From: Halomonas saccharevitans
GTDB lineage: Bacteria; Pseudomonadota; Gammaproteobacteria; Pseudomonadales; Halomonadaceae
Assembly: GCF_900116405.1 (NCBI RefSeq)
Contig: NZ_FPAQ01000005.1
Span: forward strand, 78,604 to 122,292
Reading direction: 5' to 3'
DNA length: 43,689 nt
In this document: positions 1-8,645 of the stretch, piece after piece
Position numbering within the stretch: position 1 is the stretch's first letter
Layout of the letters: every line of letters begins with the position of its first letter
Notes under the pieces: generated by a model
Told to the model about the DNA's origin: nothing
Database searches by the model: none
What the model saw: only the letters and a program-made list of their open reading frames with translations
Made by a program: the position numbers and the translations under genes

Positions 1-2
1 GC

Positions 3-79
3 GGACCGGTAGTTCAGTTGGTTAGAATGCCGGCCTGTCACGCCGGAGGTCGCGGGTTCGAGTCCCGTCCGGTCCGCCA
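3..79 (+). tRNA. tRNA-Asp (anticodon GTC)
   Basis: The 77-nt cloverleaf has acceptor arms GGACCGG and CCGGTCC, a GTC anticodon at 37-39 in a CCTGTCACG loop, a standard GGTTCGAGTCC T-arm, discriminator G at 76 and an encoded CCA at 77-79. It closely resembles the E. coli tRNA-Asp pattern. It lies two bases from the window edge, so an upstream tRNA partner cannot be excluded. Confidence 0.96.
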
Positions 80-97
80 TCTGCACACGAATTCTTC

Positions 98-132
98 AGC
101 CCCGATACCTCTTGGTCTCGGGGCTGTTTCGT
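98..132 (+). terminator. Intrinsic terminator after tRNA-Asp
   Basis: An 8-bp stem AGCCCCGA (98-105) / TCGGGGCT (118-125) is followed by GTTTCGTTT. It sits about 20 nt past the tRNA CCA end, as expected for a tRNA transcription unit. Confidence 0.75.
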
Positions 133-282
133 TTCACGCCCTCCTGAGCCTGCTCTATCCTGATTTTCCCTCGGCTGTTCGCCTACTTTTCGAACGCATG
201 TGCGATGAATCTTTGCGTCCTGCGCCGCGACTATCATACAGTTGTTTGAAATCGTCGCCGTTTCGACCATGAGGATCCTGCC

Positions 283-2295
283 GTGAGTGCTTACCCCCAG
301 CTGTTCCGCCCCCTGCGGGTCGGCCACCTGACGCTTCCCAATCGGGTGCTGATGGGCTCGATGCACACCAACCTCGAGGAGGCCCCCGGGGGCTTCGAGC
401 GGCTGGCGGCCTTCTATGCCGAGCGGGCCCGGGAGGGAGTGGGGCTGATCGTCACCGGCGGCATCGCACCGCTCGCCGAGGGCGCCGTCTTCCAGGGCGC
501 CGCGACCCTCGAACAGCCCGAGCAGGTGGCGGAGCATCGTCGCGTGGTCGAGGGCGTGCACGAGGCCGGTGGGCGCATCTGTCTGCAGATCCTGCATGCC
601 GGCCGCTATGCCTATACCCCGGAGTTGGTGGCACCGTCGCCGATCCAGTCGCCGATCACCCCTTTCACGCCGCGTGAGCTCACGAGCGACGAGGTGGAGG
701 CGCGCATCGAGGCCTACGTGCGCTGCGCCACGCTGGCACGCCAGGCCGGCTATGACGGGGTCGAGGTGATGGGCTCTGAGGGCTATCTCATCAATCAGTT
801 CATCTGTCCACGCACCAACCATCGAGACGACGCCTGGGGCGGCAGCTTCGAGCGCCGCATCCGTTTCGCCGTCGAGATCGTGCGGCGCATCCGCGACGCG
901 GTGGGCGATGAGTTCCTGCTGATCTTTCGCCTGTCGATGATCGATCTGGTGGAGGAGGGCAGCAGCCGCGAGGAGGTCCTGGCACTCGGGCGCGCGATCG
1001 AGGCCGCCGGCGCCGACCTGATCAATACCGGCATCGGCTGGCATGAGGCGCGAGTGCCGACCATCGTCACCAGCGTGCCGCGCGCCGCCTTCACCGAGGT
1101 GACGCGGCGCATGCGCGAAGCACTCGGCGTGCCACTGATCACCACCAACCGCATCAACATGCCCGATGTGGCTGAGCGGGTGCTGGCCGAGGGGCATGCC
1201 GATATGGTCTCCATGGCGCGCCCCTTCCTGGCCGATCCGGCCTGGGTGAGCAAGGCCGCCGCCGGGCGCGACGACGAGATCAATACCTGCATCGCCTGCA
1301 ACCAGGCCTGCCTGGACCAGGTTTTCCTGGGTCGGCTCACCTCCTGCCTGGTCAATCCACGCGCCTGTCATGAGACCGAGCTGGTCGTCACGCCGACCGA
1401 GCGCTCGAGGTGCGTCGCCGTGGTGGGCGGCGGCCCGGCGGGGCTCGCCGCGGCCGTGACCGCCGCCGAGCGGGGGCATGCGGTCACTCTTTTCGAGCGC
1501 GCCAGCGAACTGGGCGGCCAGTTCAATCATGCGCGGCGCATCCCCGGCAAGGAGGAGTTCGACGAGACCCTGCGCTACTACCGGGTGATGCTCGACAAGC
1601 ATGACGTGGAGGTGCGGCTGAACGTCGAGGCCGGGGTCGAGGAGTTGCGCGCCTTCGACGCGGTGGTCCTGGCCACCGGCGTGCGCCCTCGCCGGCTCGC
1701 GCTGCCGGGCATCGATCACGCCATGGTGATGAGCTACCCCGAGGCCATCACCCATCCCGAGCGGGTCGGGGCGCGGGTCGCGATCATCGGCGCCGGCGGC
1801 ATCGGCTTCGACGTGGCGGAGCTGCTGACGCATGCCGGTCACTCCTCCCTGGATGTCTCGGCCTGGTGCGACGAATGGGGCGTGGATCTCGACCTGGCCC
1901 AGCCCGGCGGACTCAAGGCGGCGCGACCGCCCGCGACCCCGCGCCGGGTCTTCCTGCTGCAGCGCCGGGCCTCGCGGCCCGGCAAGGGGCTCGGCAAGAC
2001 CACCGGCTGGGTCCATCGCGCCTCGCTTCGCCATCGCGGGGTCGAGATGATCGCCGACTGCGAGTACGTCGGCATCGACGATGACGGCCTGGCGCTGCGC
2101 GTCGGGGGCGAGCCGCGCCGGCTCGAGGTTGATACCGTGGTGGTGTGTGCCGGTCAGGAGCCGGTGCGGGAGCTGCTCCAGCCGCTGCGCGCCGCCGGGG
2201 TGGCCGTGCACGTGATCGGCGGAGCCGACGAGGCCGCCGAGCTCGATGCCCGGCGGGCCATCGCCCAGGGCACTCGTCTCGCCGCGGGCCTCTGA
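283..2295 (+). CDS. fadH: NADPH-dependent 2,4-dienoyl-CoA reductase
   Basis: This 670-aa flavoprotein (E. coli FadH is about 672) removes double bonds at even positions during beta-oxidation of unsaturated fatty acids. The N-terminal half is an Old-Yellow-Enzyme TIM barrel that binds FMN; by alignment with E. coli FadH the catalytic residues should be Tyr168 (in EGYLINQF) and His254 (in GIGWHEA). A 4Fe-4S ligand set follows at Cys336, 339, 343 and 355. The C-terminal half is a FAD/NADPH Rossmann region opening with VVGGGPAGLAAA, and a second glycine-rich motif IIGAGGIGFD lies near residue 506. The GTG at 283 is chosen because GAGG lies about 9 nt upstream and the nearby ATG at 269 stops after five codons. 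The gene is monocistronic and followed by strong hairpins. An OYE-family dimethylamine/enoate reductase is the alternative, but cofactor ligands and length favour FadH. Confidence 0.93.
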   Translation: MSAYPQLFRPLRVGHLTLPNRVLMGSMHTNLEEAPGGFERLAAFYAERAREGVGLIVTGGIAPLAEGAVFQGAATLEQPEQVAEHRRVVEGVHEAGGRICLQILHAGRYAYTPELVAPSPIQSPITPFTPRELTSDEVEARIEAYVRCATLARQAGYDGVEVMGSEGYLINQFICPRTNHRDDAWGGSFERRIRFAVEIVRRIRDAVGDEFLLIFRLSMIDLVEEGSSREEVLALGRAIEAAGADLINTGIGWHEARVPTIVTSVPRAAFTEVTRRMREALGVPLITTNRINMPDVAERVLAEGHADMVSMARPFLADPAWVSKAAAGRDDEINTCIACNQACLDQVFLGRLTSCLVNPRACHETELVVTPTERSRCVAVVGGGPAGLAAAVTAAERGHAVTLFERASELGGQFNHARRIPGKEEFDETLRYYRVMLDKHDVEVRLNVEAGVEELRAFDAVVLATGVRPRRLALPGIDHAMVMSYPEAITHPERVGARVAIIGAGGIGFDVAELLTHAGHSSLDVSAWCDEWGVDLDLAQPGGLKAARPPATPRRVFLLQRRASRPGKGLGKTTGWVHRASLRHRGVEMIADCEYVGIDDDGLALRVGGEPRRLEVDTVVVCAGQEPVRELLQPLRAAGVAVHVIGGADEAAELDARRAIAQGTRLAAGL

Positions 2296-2299
2296 GGCG

Positions 2300-2331
2300 C
2301 CGAGCGGCACCCGTCCTGGTGGGCCGCTCGG
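2300..2331 (+). terminator. Hairpin directly downstream of fadH
   Basis: A 9-bp perfect stem CCGAGCGGC (2300-2308) / GCCGCTCGG (2323-2331) with a 14-nt loop starts 5 nt after the fadH stop. There is no T-run, so it may act as an mRNA 3'-end stabiliser or factor-assisted terminator. Confidence 0.45.
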
Positions 2332-2393
2332 CCACGCTTCGCCTCGTTCCTCTCGCCCCGCCCGCGATCGGCCCTGAGCGTCTCTCCCTGTCC

Positions 2394-2422
2394 GCTGGCC
2401 GCCGGTGTCTCCGGCGGCCAGC
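2394..2422 (+). terminator. Strong 12-bp hairpin between fadH and prkA
   Basis: The perfect stem GCTGGCCGCCGG (2394-2405) / CCGGCGGCCAGC (2411-2422) has a 5-nt loop. It is followed by a mixed GTCGTTGCAGCGTTTAAT and not a clean T-tract. It most likely separates the fadH and prkA transcription units. Confidence 0.55.
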
Positions 2423-2618
2423 GTCGTTGCAGCGTTTAATCTCTCGACGATCTTCATGAACCGACGGACGTTCCCGGGCTCTCAGGGATGAGGGCTCGGG
2501 AGCGTTGATTGGTGGGCTAAACCGTTATCCGCTGATGCTGACTACGCTGATGAGACCCTACCCGGCTTTTTATCACCACGTCGTCGTGGCCGGGGAATCG
2601 GGCTTTAAGGAGGCATCG
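2423..2618 (+). promoter_or_regulatory. prkA operon leader; possible sigma-S-type -10
   Basis: This stretch holds no gene. The hexamer CTACGCT at 2542-2548 resembles the stationary-phase (RpoS) extended -10 pattern (CTACACT-like), with no convincing -35 upstream. That would fit the known stress/starvation control of the prkA homologue yeaG in enterobacteria. A strong Shine-Dalgarno TAAGGAGG at 2606-2613 precedes the prkA ATG at 2619. I found no sigma-54 GG/GC element. The promoter call is inference from one motif. Confidence 0.3.
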
Positions 2619-4541
2619 ATGAGCATCTTCGACCATGTGCAGAGCCGCTTCTCTCGCGTCCAGCAGGAAGAGATGAGCCTGCAGGAGTACCTGGAACTCT
2701 GTCGCCGAGAACCGGTGGCCTACGCCACTGCCGCCGAGCGGATGCTGGAGGCCATCGGCGCACCGGAGGTGATCGACACCGCCAAGGATTCGCGACTGTC
2801 GCGCATCTTCTCCAACAAGGTGATTCGCCGCTACCCGGCCTTCGCCGAATTCTACGGCATGGAGGAGGCCATCGAGCAGATCGTCGCCTACTTCCGCCAC
2901 GCCGCCCAGGGGCTCGAGGAGCGCAAGCAGATCCTCTATCTGCTGGGGCCGGTGGGCGGCGGCAAGTCGTCGCTGGCGGAGCGCCTCAAGCTGCTGATGG
3001 AGAAGGTGCCCTTCTATGCCATCAAGGACTCCCCGGTCTATGAATCGCCGCTGGGGCTGTTCTCCCCCGAGGAAGACGGTGAGCTGCTGGAGAAGGAGTA
3101 CGGCATTCCCCAGCGCTACCTGAGGAGCGTGATGTCGCCCTGGGCCGCCAAGCGACTCAAGGAGCGCGGCGGCGATATTTCCCAGTTCCGGGTGGTGCGC
3201 CTCTACCCCTCGCGGCTCAACCAGATCGCCATCTCCAAGACCGAGCCTGGCGACGAGAACAATCAGGACATCTCCTCGCTGGTCGGCAAGGTGGATATCC
3301 GCCAGCTCGAGCTCTATTCCCAGGATGACCCGGACGCCTACAGCTTCTCCGGCGGCCTGTGCCGCGCCAACCAGGGGCTGATGGAGTTCGTCGAGATGTT
3401 CAAGGCGCCGATCAAGGTGCTGCATCCGCTGCTGACGGCGACCCAGGAGGGCAACTACAACCCCACCGAGGGCATGGGGGCGATACCCTTCGACGGGGTG
3501 GTGCTCGCTCACTCCAACGAGAGCGAGTGGCAGACCTTCCGCAACAACCGCAACAACGAGGCCTTCCTCGACCGGGTCTACATGGTCAAGGTGCCCTACT
3601 GCCTGCGGGTCACCGAAGAGATCAACATCTACAAGAAGCTGCTCGAGCACTCGTCGCTCAACGAGGCGCCCTGTGCCCCGGATACCCTGCGCATGCTGGC
3701 CCAGTTCACGGTGCTCTCGCGACTCAAGGAGCCCGAGAACTCCAGCATCTACTCCAAGATGCGGGTCTACGACGGCGAGAACCTCAAGGACACCGACCCC
3801 AAGGCCAAGTCGATCCAGGAGTATCGCGACAGTGCCGGTGTCGACGAGGGCATGGAGGGGCTGTCCACGCGCTTCGCCTTCAAGATCCTCTCCAAGGTGT
3901 TCAACTTCGACAATCACGAGGTGGCGGCCAACCCGGTACACCTGCTCTACGTGCTCGAGCAGCGCCTGGAACAGGAACAGTTACCCCGCGAGACCTTCGA
4001 GCGCTATCTGCGCTTCATCAAGGAGTTCCTGGCCCCGCGCTACGTCGACTTCATCGGCAAGGAGATCCAGACCGCCTACCTCGAGTCCTACTCCGAGTAC
4101 GGCCAGAACATCTTCGATCGCTACGTCACCTATGCCGACTTCTGGATCCAGGACCAGGAGTACCGTGATCCCGAGACCGGTGAGTTCCTCGATCGTCAGG
4201 CCTTGAACGAGGAGCTGGAGAAGATCGAGAAGCCGGCCGGTATCTCCAATCCCAAGGACTTCCGTCACGAGGTGGTCAACTTCGTGCTGCGGGCCCGGGC
4301 CCAGAACAACGGCATGAACCCCAGCTGGCAGTCCTACGAGAAGCTCCGGGGGGTGATCGAGCACAAGATGTTCGCCAACACCGAGGAGCTCCTGCCGGTG
4401 ATCTCCTTCAATGCCAAGGCCTCGACCTCGGACCAGAAGAAGCACGAGGATTTCGTGGCGCGGATGGTCGACCGTGGCTACACCGAGAAGCAGGTGCGGC
4501 TGCTCTCCGAGTGGTACCTGCGGGTGCGCAAGTCGCAGTAG
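2619..4541 (+). CDS. prkA: PrkA-type serine protein kinase (YeaG family)
   Basis: The 640-aa protein begins MSIFDHV and closely follows the E. coli YeaG/PrkA pattern (644 aa). It is a soluble AAA-like protein kinase acting in adaptation to nitrogen starvation and other stresses; its partners in proteobacteria are encoded next to it. The Walker A loop is GPVGGGKS at residues 110-117 (Lys116). The C-terminal third is the PrkA kinase-related domain. ATG 2619 is preferred over the longer in-frame start at 2505 because it has a near-perfect SD (TAAGGAGG) and matches the family N-terminus. It is the first gene of prkA-yeaH-spoVR: yeaH follows after 15 nt and the three genes share direction and tight spacing, so one transcript is likely. 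Confidence 0.96.
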   Translation: MSIFDHVQSRFSRVQQEEMSLQEYLELCRREPVAYATAAERMLEAIGAPEVIDTAKDSRLSRIFSNKVIRRYPAFAEFYGMEEAIEQIVAYFRHAAQGLEERKQILYLLGPVGGGKSSLAERLKLLMEKVPFYAIKDSPVYESPLGLFSPEEDGELLEKEYGIPQRYLRSVMSPWAAKRLKERGGDISQFRVVRLYPSRLNQIAISKTEPGDENNQDISSLVGKVDIRQLELYSQDDPDAYSFSGGLCRANQGLMEFVEMFKAPIKVLHPLLTATQEGNYNPTEGMGAIPFDGVVLAHSNESEWQTFRNNRNNEAFLDRVYMVKVPYCLRVTEEINIYKKLLEHSSLNEAPCAPDTLRMLAQFTVLSRLKEPENSSIYSKMRVYDGENLKDTDPKAKSIQEYRDSAGVDEGMEGLSTRFAFKILSKVFNFDNHEVAANPVHLLYVLEQRLEQEQLPRETFERYLRFIKEFLAPRYVDFIGKEIQTAYLESYSEYGQNIFDRYVTYADFWIQDQEYRDPETGEFLDRQALNEELEKIEKPAGISNPKDFRHEVVNFVLRARAQNNGMNPSWQSYEKLRGVIEHKMFANTEELLPVISFNAKASTSDQKKHEDFVARMVDRGYTEKQVRLLSEWYLRVRKSQ

Positions 4542-4556
4542 GGCGAGGAGGTCGCC

Positions 4557-5840
4557 ATGACCTATTTCATCGATCGACGAGCCAATGCCAAGCACAAGAG
4601 CGCGGTCAATCGACAGCGCTTCCTCGACCGCTATCGTACCCGCATCAAGCGGTCGGTCGAGGAGGCGGTGAACCGCCGCTCGATCACTGACATGGAGCGG
4701 GGCGAGAAGGTCTCGATCCCGGCGCGGGACATTTCCGAGCCGGTCTTCCAGCATGGTCCGGGGGGTGAGCGCGCCATCGTCGCCCCCGGCAACAAGGAGT
4801 TCGTCGAGGGGGATCGGCTGCGTCGCCCCGGCGGCGGAGGCGGCGGCGACGGCTCGGGAGAGGGGAGTGCCTCCAACCAAGGCGAGGGGGTGGACGAGTT
4901 CGCCTTCACCCTGTCGCGGGAGGAGTTTCTCGACTTCGTCTTCGACGGCCTCGAGCTCCCCCATCTGGAGCGCAAGAACCTGGTGGACCTCGACGAGGTG
5001 CGTCAGGTGCGAGCGGGGGTCTCCCGGGACGGGACGCCGGCGCGCATCAACATCGTGCGCTCTATGCGAGAGGCCCAGGCGCGGCGCATCGCCATGCGCG
5101 CGCCGATTCGTCGGGCCCTGCGCGAAGCCGTGGAGGCGCTGGCCGAGGAGGAGCGCAAGGATCCGGTGCTGCGCAATCCGGCCCGTATCAGTGAGCTCAA
5201 GGAGGAGATCGAGCGGCTGGAGAAGCGCCTCGAGGCGGTGCCCTTCATCGATACCTACGACCTGCGCTACAACAACCTGATCGATCAGCCCCAGCCGTCG
5301 AGCAAGGCGGTGATGTTCTGCGTGATGGACGTTTCGGGCTCGATGACTCAGGCCCACAAGGACATCGCCAAGCGCTTCTATCTGTTGCTCTACCTGTTCC
5401 TGGAACGCAACTACGAGAAGGTCGAGCTGGTCTTCGTGCGCCATCACACCGCGGCCAAGGAGGTCGACGAGGAGGAGTTCTTCTACTCGCGGGAGACCGG
5501 CGGCACCATCGTCTCCAGCGCCCTGACCCTGGTCGATGAGATCATCGAGGCGCGCTATCCCGCCGGGCAGTGGAACCTCTATGTGGCGCAGGCCTCCGAC
5601 GGGGACAACTGGGACGACGACTCCGTCGCCTGCCGCAAGCTGCTGGTCGAGCGCCTGATGCCGAGGCTCCAGTACTTCACCTACGTGGAGATCACGCCCC
5701 ATGCCCATCAGGCGCTGTGGGAGGAGTATGAGCGCGTGGAGGCCGAGTATGACAAGCGCTTCGCAATGCGCCAGATCGTCGAGGCCGGTGATATCTATCC
5801 GGTCTTCCGCGAGCTGTTCAAGCGCCGAGTCGCCCCCTGA
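4557..5840 (+). CDS. yeaH: YeaH/YhbH family protein (DUF444, VWA-like)
   Basis: This 427-aa protein matches the YeaH family that is nearly always linked to prkA. An N-terminal basic region ([22 protein letters not shown]) leads into a glycine-rich linker around residues 93-105 ([12 protein letters not shown]). The C-terminal half is a von Willebrand A-like domain with a MIDAS-type DVSGSM beginning at Asp258 and a later GGTIVSSA segment. VWA/MIDAS domains usually act as metal-dependent protein-protein adaptors, so a scaffolding or kinase-partner role is inferred; no enzymatic activity is evident. An SD GAGGAGG lies just before the ATG. It sits between prkA and spoVR, 15 nt after one and 19 nt before the other. 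Confidence 0.94.
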   Translation: MTYFIDRRANAKHKSAVNRQRFLDRYRTRIKRSVEEAVNRRSITDMERGEKVSIPARDISEPVFQHGPGGERAIVAPGNKEFVEGDRLRRPGGGGGGDGSGEGSASNQGEGVDEFAFTLSREEFLDFVFDGLELPHLERKNLVDLDEVRQVRAGVSRDGTPARINIVRSMREAQARRIAMRAPIRRALREAVEALAEEERKDPVLRNPARISELKEEIERLEKRLEAVPFIDTYDLRYNNLIDQPQPSSKAVMFCVMDVSGSMTQAHKDIAKRFYLLLYLFLERNYEKVELVFVRHHTAAKEVDEEEFFYSRETGGTIVSSALTLVDEIIEARYPAGQWNLYVAQASDGDNWDDDSVACRKLLVERLMPRLQYFTYVEITPHAHQALWEEYERVEAEYDKRFAMRQIVEAGDIYPVFRELFKRRVAP

Positions 5841-5859
5841 GGCGGCCTGAGGAGGCAGC

Positions 5860-7410
5860 ATGACCCGACGTCAGCCCATCGCCACCGGCTCCGACTGGAA
5901 CTTCGAGATCCTCGACGCCTTCGAGCACGAGATCGCTCGCCTGGCCGACGAGTATCGCCTGGACACCTACCCCAACCAGATCGAGGTCATCACCACCGAG
6001 CAGATGATGGATGCCTACGCCAGCGTGGGTATGCCGGTGGGTTACCACCACTGGTCCTTCGGCAAGCAGTTCCTGGCCGTTGAGCAGGCCTATCGCCGCG
6101 GCCAGATGGGCCTGGCCTACGAGCTGGTCATCAATTCCGATCCCTGCATCGCCTACCTGATGGAGGAGAACACCCTGATGATGCAGGTGCTGGTCATGGC
6201 GCACGCCTGCTATGGCCACAACTCCTTCTTCAAGGGCAACTACCTGTTTCGCACCTGGACGGACGCTCCCTCCATCGTCGACTACCTGGTGTTTGCCCGG
6301 AAGTACATCAGCGAGTGCGAGGAACGCCACGGCGTTGAGGCGGTCGAGCAGCTGCTGGATGCCTGCCACGCCCTGCAGAACTACGGGGTCGATCGCTACA
6401 AGCGGCCCTCGCCGGTCTCCGCGGAGGAGGAGTCGCGCCGCCAGACGGAGCGCGAGGAGCACCTCCAGGCGCAGGTCAACATGCTGTGGCGCACCATTCC
6501 CGGGAGGCCGCGCGGCGATGCCCTGGCCGGCATGGTCGATGAAGAAGATCCGCTGGGCCTGCACGGTGGTGGACGCTATCCGCCCGAGCCCCAGGAGAAC
6601 CTGCTTTACTTCATCGAGAAGAACGCGCCACTGCTGGCCCCCTGGCAGCGCGAGGTGGTGCGCATCGTGCGCAAGCTGGCTCAGTACTTCTACCCCCAGC
6701 GTCAGACTCAGGTGATGAACGAAGGCTGGGCCTGCTTCTGGCACTACACCCTGATGAATCGTCTCTACGAAGAAGGCCTGGTGGACGAGGGGCTGATGCT
6801 GGAGTTCCTGCAGTCCCACACCTCGGTGGTGCAGCAGCCGGCCTTCGACAGCCCCTACTTCAGCGGCATCAACCCTTACGCGCTGGGCTTCGCCATCTTC
6901 ACCGACCTCAAGCGCATCTGCGAGGCCCCAACCCAGGAGGATCGCGAATGGTTCCCCGATACCGCCGGCAGTGACTGGCGCGAGACCCTGGAATTCGCGA
7001 TGCGCAACTTCAAGGACGAGTCCTTCATCCAGCAGTTCCTCTCACCCAAGGTGATGCGCGACCTCAAGCTGTTCATGGTGGTCGACGACGATCAGGAGGA
7101 GATGCTCGAGGTGGCGGCGATCCACGACGAGCGCGGCTATCGACGCCTACGCGACTCCCTGTCCGTCCAGTACGCCCTGGCGGTGCGCGAGCCCAACATC
7201 CAGGTCTACGCGGCGGATATCCGCGGCGACCGCTCGCTGACCCTGCGTCACGTTCAGGACGGTCGTCGGCCGCTGGCGCGCAGCGTCTACCCGGTCATCC
7301 GTCACCTCCACCAGCTATGGGGCTTCCCGGTGCGGCTGGAATCGGTGGAAAACGACGAGGTGGTGCGCCGCTACCACTGGCCCCTGGCCGAGGAGGAGCG
7401 GCGCGAGTGA
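5860..7410 (+). CDS. spoVR: SpoVR family protein (YcgB-like)
   Basis: The 516-aa protein (E. coli YcgB about 510) carries the SpoVR hallmark N-terminal region with HHWSFGKQF, EENTLMMQVLVMAHACYGHNSFF and NEGWACFWHY. These are rich in conserved His, Glu and Cys, which suggests metal binding, although the biochemistry is unknown. The name comes from a Bacillus spore-cortex gene, but in non-sporulating proteobacteria it is part of the PrkA-YeaH-SpoVR stress module. The start is ATG 5860 with GAGGAGG 8 nt upstream. It is the last gene of the operon and is followed by a bidirectional terminator around 7512-7537. Confidence 0.95.
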   Translation: MTRRQPIATGSDWNFEILDAFEHEIARLADEYRLDTYPNQIEVITTEQMMDAYASVGMPVGYHHWSFGKQFLAVEQAYRRGQMGLAYELVINSDPCIAYLMEENTLMMQVLVMAHACYGHNSFFKGNYLFRTWTDAPSIVDYLVFARKYISECEERHGVEAVEQLLDACHALQNYGVDRYKRPSPVSAEEESRRQTEREEHLQAQVNMLWRTIPGRPRGDALAGMVDEEDPLGLHGGGRYPPEPQENLLYFIEKNAPLLAPWQREVVRIVRKLAQYFYPQRQTQVMNEGWACFWHYTLMNRLYEEGLVDEGLMLEFLQSHTSVVQQPAFDSPYFSGINPYALGFAIFTDLKRICEAPTQEDREWFPDTAGSDWRETLEFAMRNFKDESFIQQFLSPKVMRDLKLFMVVDDDQEEMLEVAAIHDERGYRRLRDSLSVQYALAVREPNIQVYAADIRGDRSLTLRHVQDGRRPLARSVYPVIRHLHQLWGFPVRLESVENDEVVRRYHWPLAEEERRE

Positions 7411-7501
7411 CGGTGCTCGGGCGGCTGCCCTAGAAGGAGCCGCTGTCCGGGAACGAGCAGCCCTGGAAAATCGCCTGAAACGAACGGCCTGGTGACAGGC
7501 C

Positions 7502-7540
7502 CTGAAATGAAAAGACCCGCGCCGTGGCGCGGGTCTTGTG
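7502..7540. terminator. Bidirectional terminator between spoVR and HiPIP gene
   Basis: A 10-12 bp GC-rich stem AAGACCCGCGCC (7512-7523) / GGCGCGGGTCTT (7526-7537) has A-rich sequence on its left (GAAATGAAAA), which reads as a T-run on the minus strand. It lies between the convergent ends of spoVR and the HiPIP gene. It is a good intrinsic terminator for the minus strand and a weaker one for the plus strand. Confidence 0.8.
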
Positions 7541-7560
7541 TGTCGGCGTGCGACGTCGAC

Positions 7561-7875
7561 TCAGGCCTGGGCCGTCCAGGACTGGCACCAGCCACCGGGC
7601 TCGACACTGTTCTGGGGGAAAAGCTGACAGCCCTGGCTATCCGCCTGGTAGAACATGCAGTTTTCGCACAGTTCGCCTTCTTCGTAGGCGGGGTGGTCGC
7701 TGGCCTCACTGGCGACCTTGACGTAGTTCAGGGCCTTGGCCTGTTCGGCGCTGGGGTCCAGGGCGGGCAGTTCCTGTGCGAAGGCGCTCTTGGACAGGAT
7801 GCCGGCACCCAGGGGCAGGGCAGCGAGGCCCAGCAGGCTGTTACGCATGAAGTCACGACGATTGCGATCGGCCAT
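7561..7875 (-). CDS. High-potential iron-sulfur protein (HiPIP), Tat-exported
   Basis: The 104-aa precursor starts with a twin-arginine motif (NRRDFMRNS, Arg6-Arg7), a hydrophobic stretch and an AFA-Q cleavage site near residue 33. The mature ~71 residues carry four cysteines, Cys70, Cys73, Cys83 and Cys97, in the C-x2-C-x9-C-x13-C spacing of HiPIP 4Fe-4S proteins. HiPIPs are folded in the cytoplasm and exported as periplasmic single-electron carriers; in respiring halophiles they can donate electrons to terminal oxidases. An SD GGAGAG precedes the ATG. The gene stands alone between convergent spoVR and a 440-bp gene-free stretch, so no partner is indicated by context. Confidence 0.93.
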   Translation of the reverse strand: MADRNRRDFMRNSLLGLAALPLGAGILSKSAFAQELPALDPSAEQAKALNYVKVASEASDHPAYEEGELCENCMFYQADSQGCQLFPQNSVEPGGWCQSWTAQA

Positions 7876-8315
7876 GGTCTCTCCTTGTCATCACGGTAGG
7901 GATGAATCGTGGCGGGGCATGCTTGGTGCCCGCGCTTATTGATCGCTTCTGGTTTCGAGCGACGGCTATTCTATGTCTTGTCTGTCTATGTCTTGCTTCC
8001 CGACTCTGGCGGTTCGGGCCTTGCATGTCGCGCCAGTCGCGACGGTGGCGTGCCGCGCCACCTTTGATCCGACAGGCATTCGCCAGCGGAGTTCGCCCGA
8101 CCCATGATAGTCAACTGAATGAGGCATCGCGAATCGCGCACGGTCACTGCGGCAATCCGTCACGTGGTCAGGCACTTGCGCGCCGATAGCCGGCGGTCGC
8201 CAAGCTGCCGGTGCAGCGCCCGCGACGGCGCTGCTATACTCGCGCCAGCGGCGGTGGCCTGCCGTCCGACCGGTACATGACGTGCGCGATAGCGCCTTTG
8301 ACAGGGAGAAGTGCG
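7876..8315. other. 440-bp gene-free region between divergent HiPIP and RAM-domain genes
   Basis: No convincing gene is present; small ORFs on both strands (for example 7966-8175 minus) have no recognisable motif or good SD. The region holds two imperfect promoter signals. TAGAAT on the minus strand (7968-7973) could serve the HiPIP gene, next to a direct repeat of TCTATGTCTTG (7970-7980 and 7985-7995, 15-bp period). TGCTATACT on the plus strand (8232-8240), an extended -10, could serve the RAM-domain gene. The middle part, 8000-8200, shows nothing I can name. Confidence 0.5.
8232..8240 (+). promoter_or_regulatory. Candidate extended -10 for the RAM-domain gene
   Basis: The sequence TGC-TATACT (hexamer 8235-8240) is an extended -10. 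No good -35 is visible 17 nt upstream, which is tolerated for extended -10 promoters. It would give a leader of about 70 nt before the ATG at 8316. Confidence 0.45.
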
Positions 8316-8591
8316 ATGCAGAATGCCGTGATTCTGATCAATGCCGACAAGGGCCAGGTCAAGGCCGTGGCCGAGCGGCTGGCCGAGGTCGAGGGTGTCA
8401 GCGAGGTCTACTCCACCTGTGGGCGCTACGACCTGGTGGCCATCGCGCGGACTCGCGACTTCGAGAGCCTGGCTGAGCTGGTTACCGGGCGGCTTAATGC
8501 CGTCGAAGGCATCCGCGACACCGAAACCCTCAACGCCATGCAGGTGCACTCCCGCCACGACCTGGAGACCATGTTCTCGCTGGGTTGGTGA
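8316..8591 (+). CDS. Stand-alone Lrp/AsnC ligand-binding (RAM) domain protein
   Basis: This 91-aa protein consists only of the alpha-beta RAM/ACT-like effector domain of Lrp/AsnC regulators (MQNAVILINADKG, VEGVSEVYSTCGRYDLVAI, VEGIRDTETL), with no DNA-binding helix-turn-helix. Such stand-alone domains oligomerise and bind amino acids or other small ligands; whether they modulate full-length Lrp proteins or act as metabolite sensors is unsettled. An AGGGAGAA sequence sits upstream of ATG 8316. The endonuclease gene follows after about 55 nt in the same direction, so co-transcription is possible but a functional link is not evident. Confidence 0.85.
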   Translation: MQNAVILINADKGQVKAVAERLAEVEGVSEVYSTCGRYDLVAIARTRDFESLAELVTGRLNAVEGIRDTETLNAMQVHSRHDLETMFSLGW

Positions 8592-8645
8592 TGAGCCCGC
8601 GAGTCACAAGGCCACGGAGTGGGCGAAAAGAAGGGTGGTTCGAAT

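Noticed and set aside
22..2457. 811-aa open frame on the minus strand opposite fadH
   Set aside because: Its product is low-complexity (Gly/Ala/Arg/His-rich) with no domain, as expected for an antisense frame in GC-rich DNA, and fadH is unmistakable on the other strand.
2505..2618. N-terminal extension of PrkA from a start at 2505
   Set aside because: It has no SD and no family counterpart; ATG 2619 has TAAGGAGG and the conserved MSIFDH start.
3981..5861. 626-aa minus-strand frame opposite prkA/yeaH
   Set aside because: It spans two real genes and their intergenic gap and has only repetitive Leu/Gly/Val/Asp composition, a mirror of codon usage on the coding strand.
7966..8175. 69-aa minus-strand ORF in the HiPIP-RAM intergenic region
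   Set aside because: It has no SD, no recognisable motif and overlaps the HiPIP promoter signals.
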